A stretch of 64,000 nucleotides of DNA, taken from Epiperipatus broadwayi (lineage: Eukaryota; Onychophora; Udeonychophora; Euonychophora; Peripatidae). A model generated the notes under the pieces. That model was not told the origin of the DNA. It worked only from the letters and a program-made list of their open reading frames with translations, and did not search any database. Shown piece by piece: positions 32,400-44,316 of the stretch. The stretch's first letter is position 1. Each line of letters begins with the position of its first letter. The translations under genes and the position numbers were made by a program. The stretch spans positions 3,786,001-3,850,000 of the forward strand of contig JAQFVV010000013.1 of NCBI GenBank assembly GCA_028023455.1, in the 5' to 3' direction.

Positions 32400-35207
32400 T
32401 GTAACCATTTGGTTATATTGCCATATCAAAAATAAATAGTAATAATGAGTCTTCAATTGACTAAATATTTTACTTTTCTTCCACATAATAGTATGAACAT
32501 TCTAAACAATTTTTTTAAATAATTGCCAAACTTGTTTTTTAATCATAATATGCATATCTCAATATGTATTATAAATTGAAAATATTGGTAGAAAAGAGAG
32601 AAAATTATAAATTCAGATAAATATTTTTTTGTTCTCTCTCTTCAATAATTTTATTTAATTACAGTTGTTTTTATTTTTTTGAAACAAAATGTATTATTAC
32701 CAAGAGATTTGAAAACTTTTTTTAGTAAATTGTAAAATAAAATTTAATTTTAAACTTTCAAAAGAAGTAATGTTTTATGTTTAATGGTATTTTTAAAAAG
32801 AAAAGAAAAAAATATGATTTTAATGATTTTGGTACATTTTGTTTTTAATTATCTACTTTTTTCTTTTCTCTTTATCTCTCTTCATTACAAAAAATTAAAT
32901 GAGTGCAATTAACTGATTATCTTGTTTTCCTCATTCAAGAAATTTTTTTATTAGAAAGAAATGCTAAGAATTTTATGATGTTAATTTAAGTTATTTTCTT
33001 TTTTAATGTCAAAGTTTATGGAGGAAAATAACTGAAGAATTACATTTGTAAAAATTTACCTAATTTGTCACATACATTTTTATCATACTCATACATCTCA
33101 CTTACTATGATTATGAGAAGACAAAACTTCTTGAAAGTATCCAGAATTAATATTACATTTTATACTTAGATTCACCACTGTCTGCATTTTAGCACATTTA
33201 AACATAATACTAATCGGTTGTTATAAGAATTATCATGTTGGAGAGATTGTGATTGGTTTATAGGCAAAATTATTCTAGAAAAAAATGATAGGGGTGTGTA
33301 TAAGTCAGAAGAACTAAGTGTCTGGTAAGAAAAAATAGAAATACTTAACTGTTGAAGAGAACAATCAAGTCTTAATCTCAGCTCCTAAAGAAAAAAAAGT
33401 AGAAGTCTTACTTAAGCTGTTGGATAGAACTCAGAAATTTTAATCAAACTTTTAGCATACTATGAGTTTAATTAGAAAAAGGTTTCTACAATGAAAACCA
33501 TGTGCTAAATTCAGCTAAAAGCTAGACACCATCTTCCTCCATGTAACCTGCCTTCACTAGAGTAAAATATAGAGGTTACCCCCTAAAATAATATGTATCC
33601 TCATCTTCAACCAAGAGCATGAGTCTCTGTATGTGTTAGTCTCACCTGGAAATTTTAGTGAAAAAGAATGGATAAAACTTGCTATTCTACTGCACACCAT
33701 AGAACAGATAAATTAATTATGTTCATGTGTAAAAACTTTCAAAAAAAAATTCAACTGGAAATTATAATTGGAAAGGACTCCAAAGAAAAATCAAACTTCA
33801 GTTAAGGATATTTTTTCTGTACACACTGTATTTATATTAACAGTAAAAAAAAATTTTTTTTCTTATATAAAAATAATATTTTTTTCCTATGTGTAAGAAT
33901 GGATCATTTTAAGCATTTTTATTAATATTTCAAATTGTGAAACATGTTTTTTCTTAATCCATTCAATTTTCTCTTTAAATTATGAGTTTTTTGGAAATTT
34001 TAATTTTTTTTCTTTAATTTAAATTTAATTTTTGATCATGTTTTTTTTTTCTTTTCATTCATCTTTCCCTCCTAAAACTTAACAAAATATTAATTAAGCT
34101 AAGTCAAGGATTGTGATCTTGATTTTTTTTAAAATGTTGTTTTTCCAACTCTTAATTATTATAAAAATAACTTAATGAATAGAAATCAACTGGGTAAAAT
34201 AATTTTTGTGAATATATATATAAAAAAATTAATGAAATAAATGTGCAACATTTCATGCTATCATGTCAATTTCTTTTATTTATTGTTAATCAATTAGTTA
34301 TTAAATAATTGTTTTAAAATATTTTTTAGTCTTTGTTCTTTCCAAGTCCTGTTACCTGAATTGGCAATGCGTAACTTTATTTCAAGACTGCTTAATGATC
34401 TAGGCTATTTTTTTTTTATTTTTCCAATAAAGGAATTTACTTTTAGTAGGTTAAACCTATGAATTATTAAAAGTGATTTAGAATAAGCTGCTTTATTTTT
34501 TATTTATTTCTTGCTCCCTGAGCTGGATTTGTGCATAATGATCAGTTATATAGATTGGGGTTTATGTGTAGTGCTTTTGGACATCCAGATGATTTGGTTA
34601 TTTTTCTGTAACCTTGACTGGTGTAAAGAGATATACTTTAAAGTCTATACACTACATTTTACTTTATATTTAATTTTATTTCTTTAGAAATAAAGCTTAC
34701 AGTTGGCCAGTATATTAATAGTACTAAGTGCCTAGAGGACATTGATGATGATCAGCATGATTTACTTTCCCAGCATTATTTTCTTAATTGTTATATTCTC
34801 ATGGAATAGCACTTAAGTTTGTACAACTAAATTATTATTTATATAATCTGCCCCAAGCTTGGCATGGACTAAATAATTAGCCTGATCTATAGTGGACCAC
34901 TTTCAAATCTAGTCACCAGGTGGACTGTTGATTTTATTTTTCTGATCCTTCATGATTAGAAATGATAACTATTATTCTCTGTAATAGTGGCAAACTTATA
35001 ATTAGTTCTTTGCTGATCTCTTATGTTCATTATATTCATTATCATCCCTTTTACATTTAATTTATTTTGTTCACTTGAGGATGATGATGGTATACCATCT
35101 TTTCATAATTCAGCCATAATGTGTACTGTTACAAATGGCTATTCAATTATGGGACATTGTAAGCACAGATTCTTTCTTATTAACTCCCTAGCTTTCATAC
35201 ATTTACA
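32400..35207 (+). repeat. LTR 3 of element A, uninterrupted
   Basis: TGTAACCATTTGG at 32400 to CATTTACA at 35207, about 2.8 kb. As the only uninterrupted copy it serves as the empty-site reference for the insertions in LTRs 1 and 2. Confidence 0.75.
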
Positions 35208-35662
35208 GTATTATTAAATCCAGGATTTTTATATTTAAGCTAAAAAGATGACTATTACTGAATTTGAATTGAATTTAAAATTAAATTTAAATTATTTTTT
35301 ATGCATAATTTGAAATTGTAGGCAGATAATGTAATAGTATTATTTTTTTGTACATTTTTTTTTTTTTGTTTACTGTAAAGTTACAAGAATATTTATCTGT
35401 AACATTTTATTTACTTTAAAATTATTATATAATGTAAATATAGATACACTAATATTTATTTCAAAAATGCAATAAAATATATATATGTGTACTTTTCCAT
35501 GAATACATCATACTTTATTGAAATACTAAATATATATTTTTTTAAAAAGCATCCTTTTCCCCACCATTTTATTGATGAAATTGAAAAAGACATTTAAAAC
35601 ACTAGAAATATAATAAATCTGTAAATTAACAAAATAATAATGTCTAAATGATTTATAAAATG
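35208..35662. other. AT-rich spacer
   Basis: Nothing recognised between LTR 3 and the hAT element. Confidence 0.5.
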
Positions 35663-36249
35663 TCCTAGACCAGTGTTTAACAATGTGGGGCTTATGCCCC
35701 ATAGGGCAGCAATTCAATTGTTAAGGGGGGCAACTCGAAAATGGACTCATCCAGAGTTTTAAGTTAACTGCATGGTGACACTCAGTCACTACTAGAGCTG
35801 GATAAATGTCCAGTATCAGTAACTTCTGTCCGTCATGTTTGTAGCCATTATTTCACTGTTAAATGCTAAATTGAACTACTGGTTATGCTGGGATCACACT
35901 TTAGCAGTGTTTCGCAGTAACGCTCAGCATTTACTCTTGGTGGTAATTTGGAATAAGCACACGTTAAATTGTTATAAAAGTCTCGTTGTTTTAAAATATA
36001 TATAAATTGTATAAATATAAGTGATATATAAATGGTATGTAAATTTAATTGGTATTTTTTAGTAATTTCAGTTTTAGAAGCATCATTATCCAGAAAAATT
36101 TGTCAAATGAAAAAGTATGTTTTTTTGCGATGAAGTAAATGTGTTATACACATTTAAATATGCAATTTTAGTGTACATTTGCTCTAAATCATAATATATT
36201 TTTTAGTTTTTAATTAATTATATATTTATTTTTTTCAGCCCATAGTGAA

Positions 36250-37846
36250 ATGAGTGGAGCAAGCAAAAAAAAAAAATTATCAGTATTCAGAGGAATATTT
36301 AAAATTTGGTTTCATACCCGCTATCAACGATGAACAGTCACCTTTTTGTCTTTTACACCAACAATGAAACGAAGTCATCTTGAAGCACATTTAAAGGTGA
36401 AACATAATGCTAATATTAATTCAGATTTGAATTACTTTCAAACTTTAAAGAAAAACTTTGAAAAAAGAGTAACAGTAAAGTCTCTAGTTATTGCTCATAA
36501 TGCAACTATCAATCATACTCTTGAGGCTAGTTATCAAATTTCATTGCTCATTGCTAAATCTGGGAAAAGTCATACTATAGGAGAAAATTTAATCAAACTA
36601 TCAATATCAGCATTTCTTAAAACAGTTCTGGAAAAAGATTATAAAGACATGAAAGCTATGCCAATGAGTAACAATATTGTTAGAAGACGAATAGAGAAAT
36701 GAGTAAGGAAAAGCTGAAAACAAAAAATTTCATGATGCAAATGGATGAATCAACTTTGAGAGGCAGTGAGACTGTATTTATAACTTACATAAGATACATT
36801 GATAAAGGTGATTTTGCTGAAGAAATATTGTACTGTGAATCATTAGAAAGCACCACTACCTCCAAAGATATATATAGTAAGCTAAAATATTACATAGATG
36901 TCAATAATATACCAATGAAAAATATAACATCTTGTGCTGCAGATGGTGCTTCTAATATGATGGGAAAGAAAAATGGTTTCTTAAAATTCATGAAAGATAA
37001 GAATCCATAAATGCTTCTTGTACATTATGTTATTCACAGGAAAAATGTGGTAGCTAAAAACATTTTTCCTGTTCTAAATGAAGTGCTAAATTTAGTCATA
37101 AAGTGTATCAATGTTATTAAAGCTAGTGCAAATGTGAACATCTCTTTAAATTAATTTGTGAAGAACAAAATGAATGTCATATGAAACTTATACTTCACAC
37201 TGAAGTAAGATGGTTCTCGAAAGGGAATTGCTTGAAAAGATTTATGGAACTATTGGATACTCTTAGTAATTTTTAACGATCAATGATAAGGCATTTGTGA
37301 GTTATTTAGCCGATATCTTTGAAGAACTAAATATATTAAATAAATAACTTCAAGGAACAAATAAAACTATTGTTGATGCAAAAGTGAAGATATTTGGTTT
37401 TATTACTTTTATTGAATTATGTCAAACATATATTTATAACAAAAATTTTGAAAAGTTTTATTGGCTCCAAAATTGTGATTGTCAATCATCTGAAAATTTT
37501 ATCAGCTGACTTAAAAGAAAGATTTTCAGATTTGAAACAGATTGATTTTCCAACTTGGATGATGCAGCCAATGTTAATGGATTTGTCTGACATTTCAAAT
37601 ATGTAGTATCAAGAACTCACAGAAATGCAAAATGACGAGTCATTTAAAACTTTATTTGATATAAAAGGAGTGATGGCATGGCTTTGTGAGGAAACCGAAA
37701 TCAAATATTTAAATGCAACCAAATGTGCAAGAAAACTATTGCTGCCATTTCCATCTTCATATTTAGCTGAATGTGGATTTAGTGCCATAAATGATTTGCT
37801 GCTAAAAAAAAACAATAAGCTGGATATAAAAAACCGGAAGATTTGA
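36250..37846 (+). pseudogene. hAT transposase, ZBED/SCAND3-like
   Basis: The DNA transposase starts at the ATG at 36250 (MSGASKKKK) and is broken by at least five stops or frameshifts. A BED-type finger is visible as SPFC ... MKRSHLEAHLKVKH, with the second Cys lost. RNase H-like catalytic blocks follow: MMQMDEST (first Asp, ~36738) and SCAADGASNMMGKKNGF (second Asp, ~36937). The C-terminal hAT dimerisation block is FPSSYLAECGFSAINDLLLKK (~37740-37805). The order and spelling match the ZBED5/SCAND3-type hAT transposases that were repeatedly domesticated in animals. This copy sits inside its own terminal repeats, so it is a transposon gene and not a domesticated one. Confidence 0.85.
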
Positions 37847-38000
37847 GACTGAAGTTAACTTAATTGAAATCTGACATAAAATTTCTTTGCAGCAAGCATC
37901 AAGAACAAGAATCTCACTAAATTTAAATAATAAATAATTACTAATAATTAAAATAATTATTAAAATTATTTTGTGCTTGAATTTCAGTTCTCCATTATAT

Positions 38001-39234
38001 CACGTGATCACTGTCTCATACTAGCACATAATTGTTACTAAACAAAGCAAAACTCTCCATACAGTAGTGCCATCTTGTGCCAACAAGAGCAATCAATGGA
38101 TGCCAGAAGGCTTGTGCATAAAATCCCTATCTAGTGCCTAATAGGATAGTGGTGGTTATGGTTGTTAAAAAGCCAAAGACACCAAAATGTATGGGTGCTG
38201 AATTGAGTTCAGACCCATATGACTATATAAGCTATTGAGCTTAGATTGAAAATATTATTGTGTTTTCAATTTCATTCTCATAGTTTTGTAGTTAAGTAGA
38301 GTTAAAAGGTGACTTGGCTACCTTCTCACTCACAATGGCCACTCAACCCTAGTATTCAGACAGAAAATCTCTATTTGGGATGCTCATAACCTGCTATTTC
38401 CCACACAAAACTCTGCCATTCCTTACCTCGGTGGTAACAATCAGGTGGTCACCAGGTTTTTCAGGCATCTCAAGCTGGAGTCAAGCTTCCTGGACTTTCT
38501 AGTGAAAATCAACCTGAATTCACTCCAGACAAACTGGTTCCTGCACTACAGGAGATTCCTCAAGAACATAGATCCTACGTGTCACAACTGTCATAGAACA
38601 TGTAAAACCTTTGATCACATAATAAATGATTGCCCAGCATATAACAAAATCAGAACTTTCATTACTCACAACTGCCACATTTCCCTGAACAAATCTTAAA
38701 TATCAAGAGCTGCTTCCTGTCCAGGGATTATGTCACCACAAGTCTCTCGACCTTTATCACTTATGCCACCTGGATAGCCAGATGTCTCAACAAGTTTACC
38801 TTTCCTTATCCCAAGCCTGAAGACACATTCATTTCCAAGCTGAAGGAATTTCACCATAAGGACAGAATCATCTCATCCAGATTCTTATTTGACAACACGT
38901 GGAGCCTGATCAAGCTGGATTAAACAACCAGTGACCCCATCAGAACATCTGGTTGCCTGAGTAACATGGATAACTATTATTTTTGATTTACAATTGTATC
39001 ATTATTTCATATGGTTTTTCAATAAAGTTATTTATAAATAAAAGGTGGCTGCTGGAGGGTTGCATTAGATCCTAATATCTAGGTGCAGTGCTCTCATATC
39101 CAAGGCTCCTCATTTTGATGGGAATATTGGATGAGTAGGCACTAGATAGGGATTTTATGCACAAGCCTTTTGACATCCCTTGATTGCTCTTGTTGGCACA
39201 AGATGGCACTACTGTATGGAGAGTTTTGCTTTGT
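38001..39234 (+). repeat. Retroposed repeat X, copy 2, nested in hAT 1
   Basis: Flanked by TTCTCCATTATAT at 37988-38000 and 39235-39247 (exact 13-bp duplication). The body matches X copy 3 at 47429-47905 reversed. It carries a ~100-bp inverted repeat: 38043-38142 is the reverse complement of 39134-39234. Removing the LINE tail at 38312-39038 leaves about 507 bp. No ORF of its own. Long variable-length duplications suggest LINE-mediated retroposition. Confidence 0.75.
38312..39038 (+). mobile_element. 3' end of an R2-like non-LTR element nested in repeat X
   Basis: Bounded by TAAAAGGTG at 38303-38311 and 39039-39047; X copy 3 has this sequence once, uninterrupted (~47635-47646 reversed). A frame at 38445-38699 gives FLDFLVKINLNSLQTNWFLHYRR and then the zinc knuckle C-x2-C ... 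H-x4-C (CHNC ... HIINDC). This corresponds to the C-terminus of the element at 12754-15316, and both end in AATAAAGTTATTT. It is 5'-truncated, keeping only the last ~0.73 kb. Confidence 0.8.
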
Positions 39235-39446
39235 TTCTCCATTATATGTTTTGAAAATTTATTTACTGTGTTTGCTCAATAATTTTCTAGTTATTTTATC
39301 CTAAAATCGATCATTCAAGTTTTTTTTAGTGAACATTTCAATTTTTGAATATTAAAAATTATGTATATGTCAGGGAGGCATAAGAATTTTAGAAAGACTT
39401 TAGTGGGGCACAGCACAAAAAAAGGTTGGGAAACACTGTCCTAGAC

Positions 39447-42400
39447 TGTTTTTGTTACCAATGGACAATAAGGCTCTAGGAGAATAGCATACATGTTTTT
39501 CACTGATTCTTTCTTTTTCTCACGAGTTGATTTTTCTGGGTTTCTAAAACTTATATTAAAAGTTCCAATAAAACATTCTTGATTGTAATCAAGAGTTAAT
39601 TGCCACTATAGTCATAAAAATTGGTGAATTAATTTTCCAATGCCAATAGTAATTGAACACTGGAATATTAATAGCTTGTCATTTGGTCTAACCATCCTGA
39701 TATGATGTTATTTTTAAAGAGATTCATGTTAGGCTAATTATTTAACTGTATATTGTTTTAAAAACATTCATTTATCAGATTAACACATTATTTCAAGTAA
39801 ATGTATTATAACTTTATCACAAATGCTAAACATACATCTGATATATATCCTTCTTATACTTAATTAACATGAATCCGTGTTTGTGTGGAAATTATTAACA
39901 CTATTATATATATATAGGAGTGTGAAATTTCTTTACCCAAAATATATTTTGAATAATATATACCTTTTGAAAATGCATTTTACTGTAATCAGAACAATAT
40001 TTTGTGATTATTAATAAGTAACATGTAAATTTAAATTTGTTAAAATATTCATACTCTTTTATATTAAATTTCTTAAAATCTTCAAGCAGAAAATTTTCTT
40101 ACAGGTTTGTCCATAAATTTTTTATTTTTTAGAATATATAATTTAATTAATAAAGGTGTGATATTTAAATTACAAACTTTTTCAGTAGTAAAAATAAAAT
40201 TCAACTATTTAGAACTATTTTTATATCATGCATTAAAATCATTATAAAGTTCCCTCCATTCCTTTTGGTTTAGTTCATCTTATTTATTCAATTTCTTTTT
40301 ATTTCATGATAGTTAGCTACAAATATGTGATACAATATTTTTAACAGGCATAATATAAAATTATATTTCTAGATAATGTTAATAATCAAATGGTTTAGCA
40401 GCTAAATGATAATTTTTTAAAATTAATAAATTAAAAAATGTAAATTAAAAAAAAATCAATAGAAATTTGATTTGCTTCATATTTTTTTTTCTTCTTTTTT
40501 TTTCATGAAATTATTAAAAGTTTATTTTAATAACATTTCCATTTTATTACTATTTTATGCCAATCATGTCAATGCATACTAATTATTATGCAAACAGTTC
40601 TGGTAAACAAATTGTTAAACCAGTATAGTATGCAAAATCATGAATTGAAGGAAACTAATATTTAAGTCAAAAACAAATATAAAAGTATCTATAATTATAA
40701 GTTTGTAATCATTATAAAAATATGTAATAACAATAAAAAAATATATAATAATAATCATTAAATTAAATCCTTTACAATTAGTTTACCTTCCACTATCATC
40801 CTTCTTTTTGTTTTATTGTTTGTTCAAATTTATGTAAAACTAATTTTTTAATAATAATTTGAATAGAGCGAACTAATCAATCTGTAAATTTTTATTATTA
40901 AGGATTCACAGAGTTTTTAGAATAAAGTAAATTGTCTCTATAACTAAACAAAATATTATTCATCCAATCTGTTGACTTTTTATCTGATAAAAGTAAATAA
41001 GAAAGTTAATTCCAAATTTTTATATTTTAAAGGACATAATTATAAATATAGAATATATAATTAATTACTCACTATTAAACTTTTATTATTTTTATACAAA
41101 CTTGTTCAATAAAATCACACAGCTATTTTATTATCAATTTCCTTCATAATGTTCAAGTCTCACTATTAAGTTCATAAAAATAAAATCATTAGAGTATCAT
41201 TAATTATGTATATATGAATGTAGTACTTACTTAAACTCAATAAGAATACATCAATATGTCTCTTTCTACAGCAACTATAACCAAATGATATCATGGTACA
41301 TAATAATGATGACAATAATATAGATGCCTTGACAGTGTTATGATTATTTCATAAAATTCTGAAATAAATTTTAAAAAATGCTATAAAAGAATTCATAATA
41401 ATACCTCATTTTGTTATATATATATAAACATTCAAATATTTTCATGAATAAATCACATTTTTATATCATTTTAAAATAAGAAATTTATTGTATAACTCTA
41501 CAAAACTATTTTAAGTATTAATGTAATTTTTCTGAAAAAAATGTTGAACTGCTAAAATGTATTTTGAAGCTGACCAGAAATTAGAAAACCTAGAAAAATA
41601 AAATAATAAACAGTTAATATTTTATTATGATTATAACATATCTTGTTTAGAACTTATGCTTCATTAGTTGTAATAATGTATATATTTTAAATCTTTATTT
41701 TTCCATCCCTATTTTTATTCTAGAAATCTGTTAGTTGAAAAAGATGAAAATATTTTTTGTCACCTATTTTTTTACCTGATAGCATTTAATTTAATCACTA
41801 AATTTTCCTTCATGCCTCTGAAAATCCCCAATAGTCTCAAAAATGTCTAATCATATTGTCAATTTTTGCTAAAACACATTTTTATTGAAACTGATATCAT
41901 TTTGTTAATTTAATATGTGAATAAGTAGCTGACTAATTTAATTTTTTAAATCCCTCTTCTGACATTAATTCTATGAATAGTTTGCATGGTATACATAAAG
42001 AAATAAGCCTGGAAAAAAATTTCATAAATACCATGAAAATCCTACTATTTAACAAAAATGTCATCAATTTTTACTCCAACATTCAATTCATTCCACAGTT
42101 ACCACTGTGATTTTAAAAATAATCCATTGCCTGGTGCCTCCCCAAGCAGTTTGAAATGCACATCAGGAATTTTTTGTACTTTCAGAGTTTGAGAGTCCCT
42201 CTATCGACTTCCAATCATTAATTTTTACATAAGAAACTCCTCTAATATCATGTTTGTTGAATTAATATGTGAATAAATAGCTGATTCATTAAATGAAAAA
42301 TACTGTTAACTGCAAGTATGTGTCTCTTCTTGCATTAATTCTATGAGTAATCTATATAATACCCAGATGGGAACAAACCCAGTAAAGAATTTCACAGATG

Positions 42401-43620
42401 CCAAGAAATTTTTATAACTTATAAAAAAATTTCATCAAGATTTTATAAGCATGTTATTTCTTAGGAAAATTTATTTTATTGGTAATCCCTTTTATGTAAA
42501 GTCATCTTAATTTCTGAATTATCAAAGTGCCTTTTTTCTTGTTGCATGAAGTGGTTCTATTAGTAATATTATGACTATAACTTACTAAAGAGAGTAAACT
42601 TCTGGCAGGCATTGCTATCTTAGAAAGCTTATTGCTTCTATTTAATTAAATAAGTTTTTAGCTAGAAGTAATAATTGAGCTAGATGATAGTAAAGAAAAA
42701 TAGACACATCTGTCTATATTTGTTTTCTAAATATTATTTGTGATTATTAATCATTTTAATTTTTTTTAATTAAAAGAAGAAATTAATTGTTGTTTCCTAT
42801 TTCTATTTCCACAGTAAATTAGGTGCATAAGAATATAAAGAAGTCATCAAAAACTCTAACATGATCTGTGCTGGAAAAATTGACAAGCTCATAGTTAAAT
42901 CTGATCCCTGTTTGTACATTTCATCATTGAATAGAAAAATATATATGATAAAGAAAGTTCAATTTAATATACAATGAAATTTGGGAGCAAGATATTTTTT
43001 TAAAATTTCAATGACTTAATTGATTCACTGTTAAAGTGTAAAATTGTATCAAAGATCACCAAAATATCATCATTGTGTATTATAATTTTCATAAGCTTGA
43101 AAAAAATTATTAACATCTTTATCATAAAATGGAAATTGTGTTAAATGGACTACAAATATAAAATTAAAAAAAAAAAAAGAACTATTATATTGGGTGAATA
43201 ACTGAGAACATTTACAGTCAGTCTTAATGAGGTTTCTGATTTAGGTATTTTGAATAATTCTGACAATCTGGAATAAAATGATGATTTTTCTTTTAGTGTA
43301 CAAAGGAATTTAGTTTCTTCATTTGTGTTAGTATGGCTTTGATGCCAATAAAATAGCACATGACTTCAGCTTACATATTGTTATTTTAGTAACATATTTT
43401 TTCAGTTTCCTTATGTTTCTTATAATAAGCTTTACTCTGAAAATTTTGGATAAAAAACCACAAGAAATCCCATGCGATTTCTTCTCTTTTGCCTGACAAT
43501 TCTTAACTGAAACATTAGTTGAGTTTTCTTGAAGAAAAATTTATTGTGTATATGAATGATCTTTTTTTACATATTTATAAATATTTACAATCATGACAGA
43601 CAAAAATAAATTATGGCTTT
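39447..43620. other. AT-rich intergenic DNA
   Basis: Four kilobases with no recognisable gene or element. One diverged direct repeat is present (about 41880-42080 against 42240-42440). Confidence 0.5.
41880..42445. repeat. Diverged direct repeat, ~200-bp units
   Basis: TTAATATGTGAATAAGTAGCTGA near 41909 recurs with changes near 42256 (TTAATATGTGAATAAATAGCTGA). CATTAATTCTATGA.TA is shared downstream in both. The offset is about 345 bp. Confidence 0.6.
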
Positions 43621-43623
43621 TTG

Positions 43624-43741
43624 ATACCAGGATGCTGTAAAGTTACCAACTAAGGCAGAAGTTGGAGAATCTAAATATCTCTATACCAGGATGCTGTAAA
43701 GTTACCAACTAAGGCAGAAGTTGGAGAATCTAAATATCTCT
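43624..43741 (+). repeat. Exact 59-bp tandem duplication over a splice acceptor
   Basis: 43624-43682 is repeated without change at 43683-43741. Each unit contains TTTTGATACCAG- or CTCTATACCAG-type acceptor context followed by GATGCTGTAAAG. The unit length is not a multiple of three. Using the first acceptor reaches a TAA in the second unit, while the second acceptor leaves the downstream frame open. Confidence 0.9.
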
Positions 43742-43968
43742 TGATTGTCGATCTAGACTGCCATTCTATGATAATGTTTTATTTTGATACTTATGATTGC
43801 AAATTATTTTCAAGTGAAGGAAAATTATACAAATTGAAAGAAAAACTGTTTAATGTCAAATGGGACTTTGTTGGACTTCAATTAGAAAAAAAAGATAAAG
43901 AGAGAATTTATTTACAAAGTAGACATGCACTTTATTACAAAAACATAATTATTGGAAGCACCAGTTAG
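43690..43968 (+). CDS. Candidate terminal exon of an unidentified host gene
   Basis: After the acceptor AG at 43688-43689 an open frame begins DAVKLPTKAEVGESKYLLIV and runs about 92 codons to TAG at 43966-43968. AATAAA follows at 43983-43988 as a possible polyadenylation signal. The residue composition (LDCHSMIMFYFDTYDCKLF, then GLQLEKKDKERIYLQSRHALYYK) looks like real protein and unlike low-complexity translation of AT-rich DNA. I do not recognise the family. No upstream exon was found in the window. It could equally be a retrocopy or chance. Confidence 0.4.
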   Translation, partial: DAVKLPTKAEVGESKYLLIVDLDCHSMIMFYFDTYDCKLFSSEGKLYKLKEKLFNVKWDFVGLQLEKKDKERIYLQSRHALYYKNIIIGSTS

Positions 43969-44316
43969 TGAAATTTATTGTAAATAAATAAAGTAAAAAA
44001 AACATTGTGGTGATTTCATGGTATTTTAGACAATGACAAGATTAATTTTTCAAATTAATGGAAGATAACAAATGCATATAATTCAAGTTTATGCCCAACA
44101 AGTTCTCATAGTAATGAAGAAATACACGATTTACTTATATAGATTTACAAAACATTTTTGATCAGATTAGGCAATATTTTAAAATTGTCATGAAAGATTT
44201 TAAAGTTAAAATTAGTAAATGATTGAAGGAATAAAGTGTTGTGAGCAAATTTGGTTATAATGATAGAAATGAGAGAAGATACAGACTTGTTGAGTTCATG
44301 GAAACTATATATATAT

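Larger units (their letters stand above)
11360..35207 (+). mobile_element. LTR retrotransposon A as tandem array: LTR-internal-LTR-internal-LTR
   Basis: Three diverged copies of a long repeat begin TGTAA[C/T]CATTT at 11360, 18965 and 32400 and end in TACA at 16469, 30080 and 35207. They are separated by two related internal segments (16470-18964 and 30081-32399). Each internal segment starts with a primer-binding site resembling the tRNA-Lys type, contains a gag-like charged region, and ends AGATGAGG.TAA just before the next TG. I see no pol in either, so the family looks non-autonomous. Subtracting the nested insertions gives LTR lengths of roughly 2.55, 2.45 and 2.8 kb. The array probably arose by unequal recombination between LTRs. 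Confidence 0.8.
35671..39438 (+). mobile_element. hAT transposon 1 with 8-bp target duplication
   Basis: Flanked by TCCTAGAC at 35663-35670 and 39439-39446, the exact 8-bp duplication expected for hAT. The termini are CAGTGTTTAACAATG at left and CAGTGTTTCCCAACC (complement strand) at right, sharing CAGTGTTT as terminal inverted repeat. It encodes a decayed BED-finger/hAT transposase (36250-37846). A nested X repeat (38001-39234) adds about 1.2 kb, so the original length was about 2.5 kb. Confidence 0.92.

Noticed and set aside
35023-35217. 64-codon ORF at the end of LTR A3
   Set aside because: It lies within the LTR. The corresponding positions in LTRs 1 and 2 are not open in the same way.
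36250-37846. Domesticated ZBED-type host gene
   Set aside because: Multiple stops, and the sequence sits between its own hAT ends with an 8-bp duplication.
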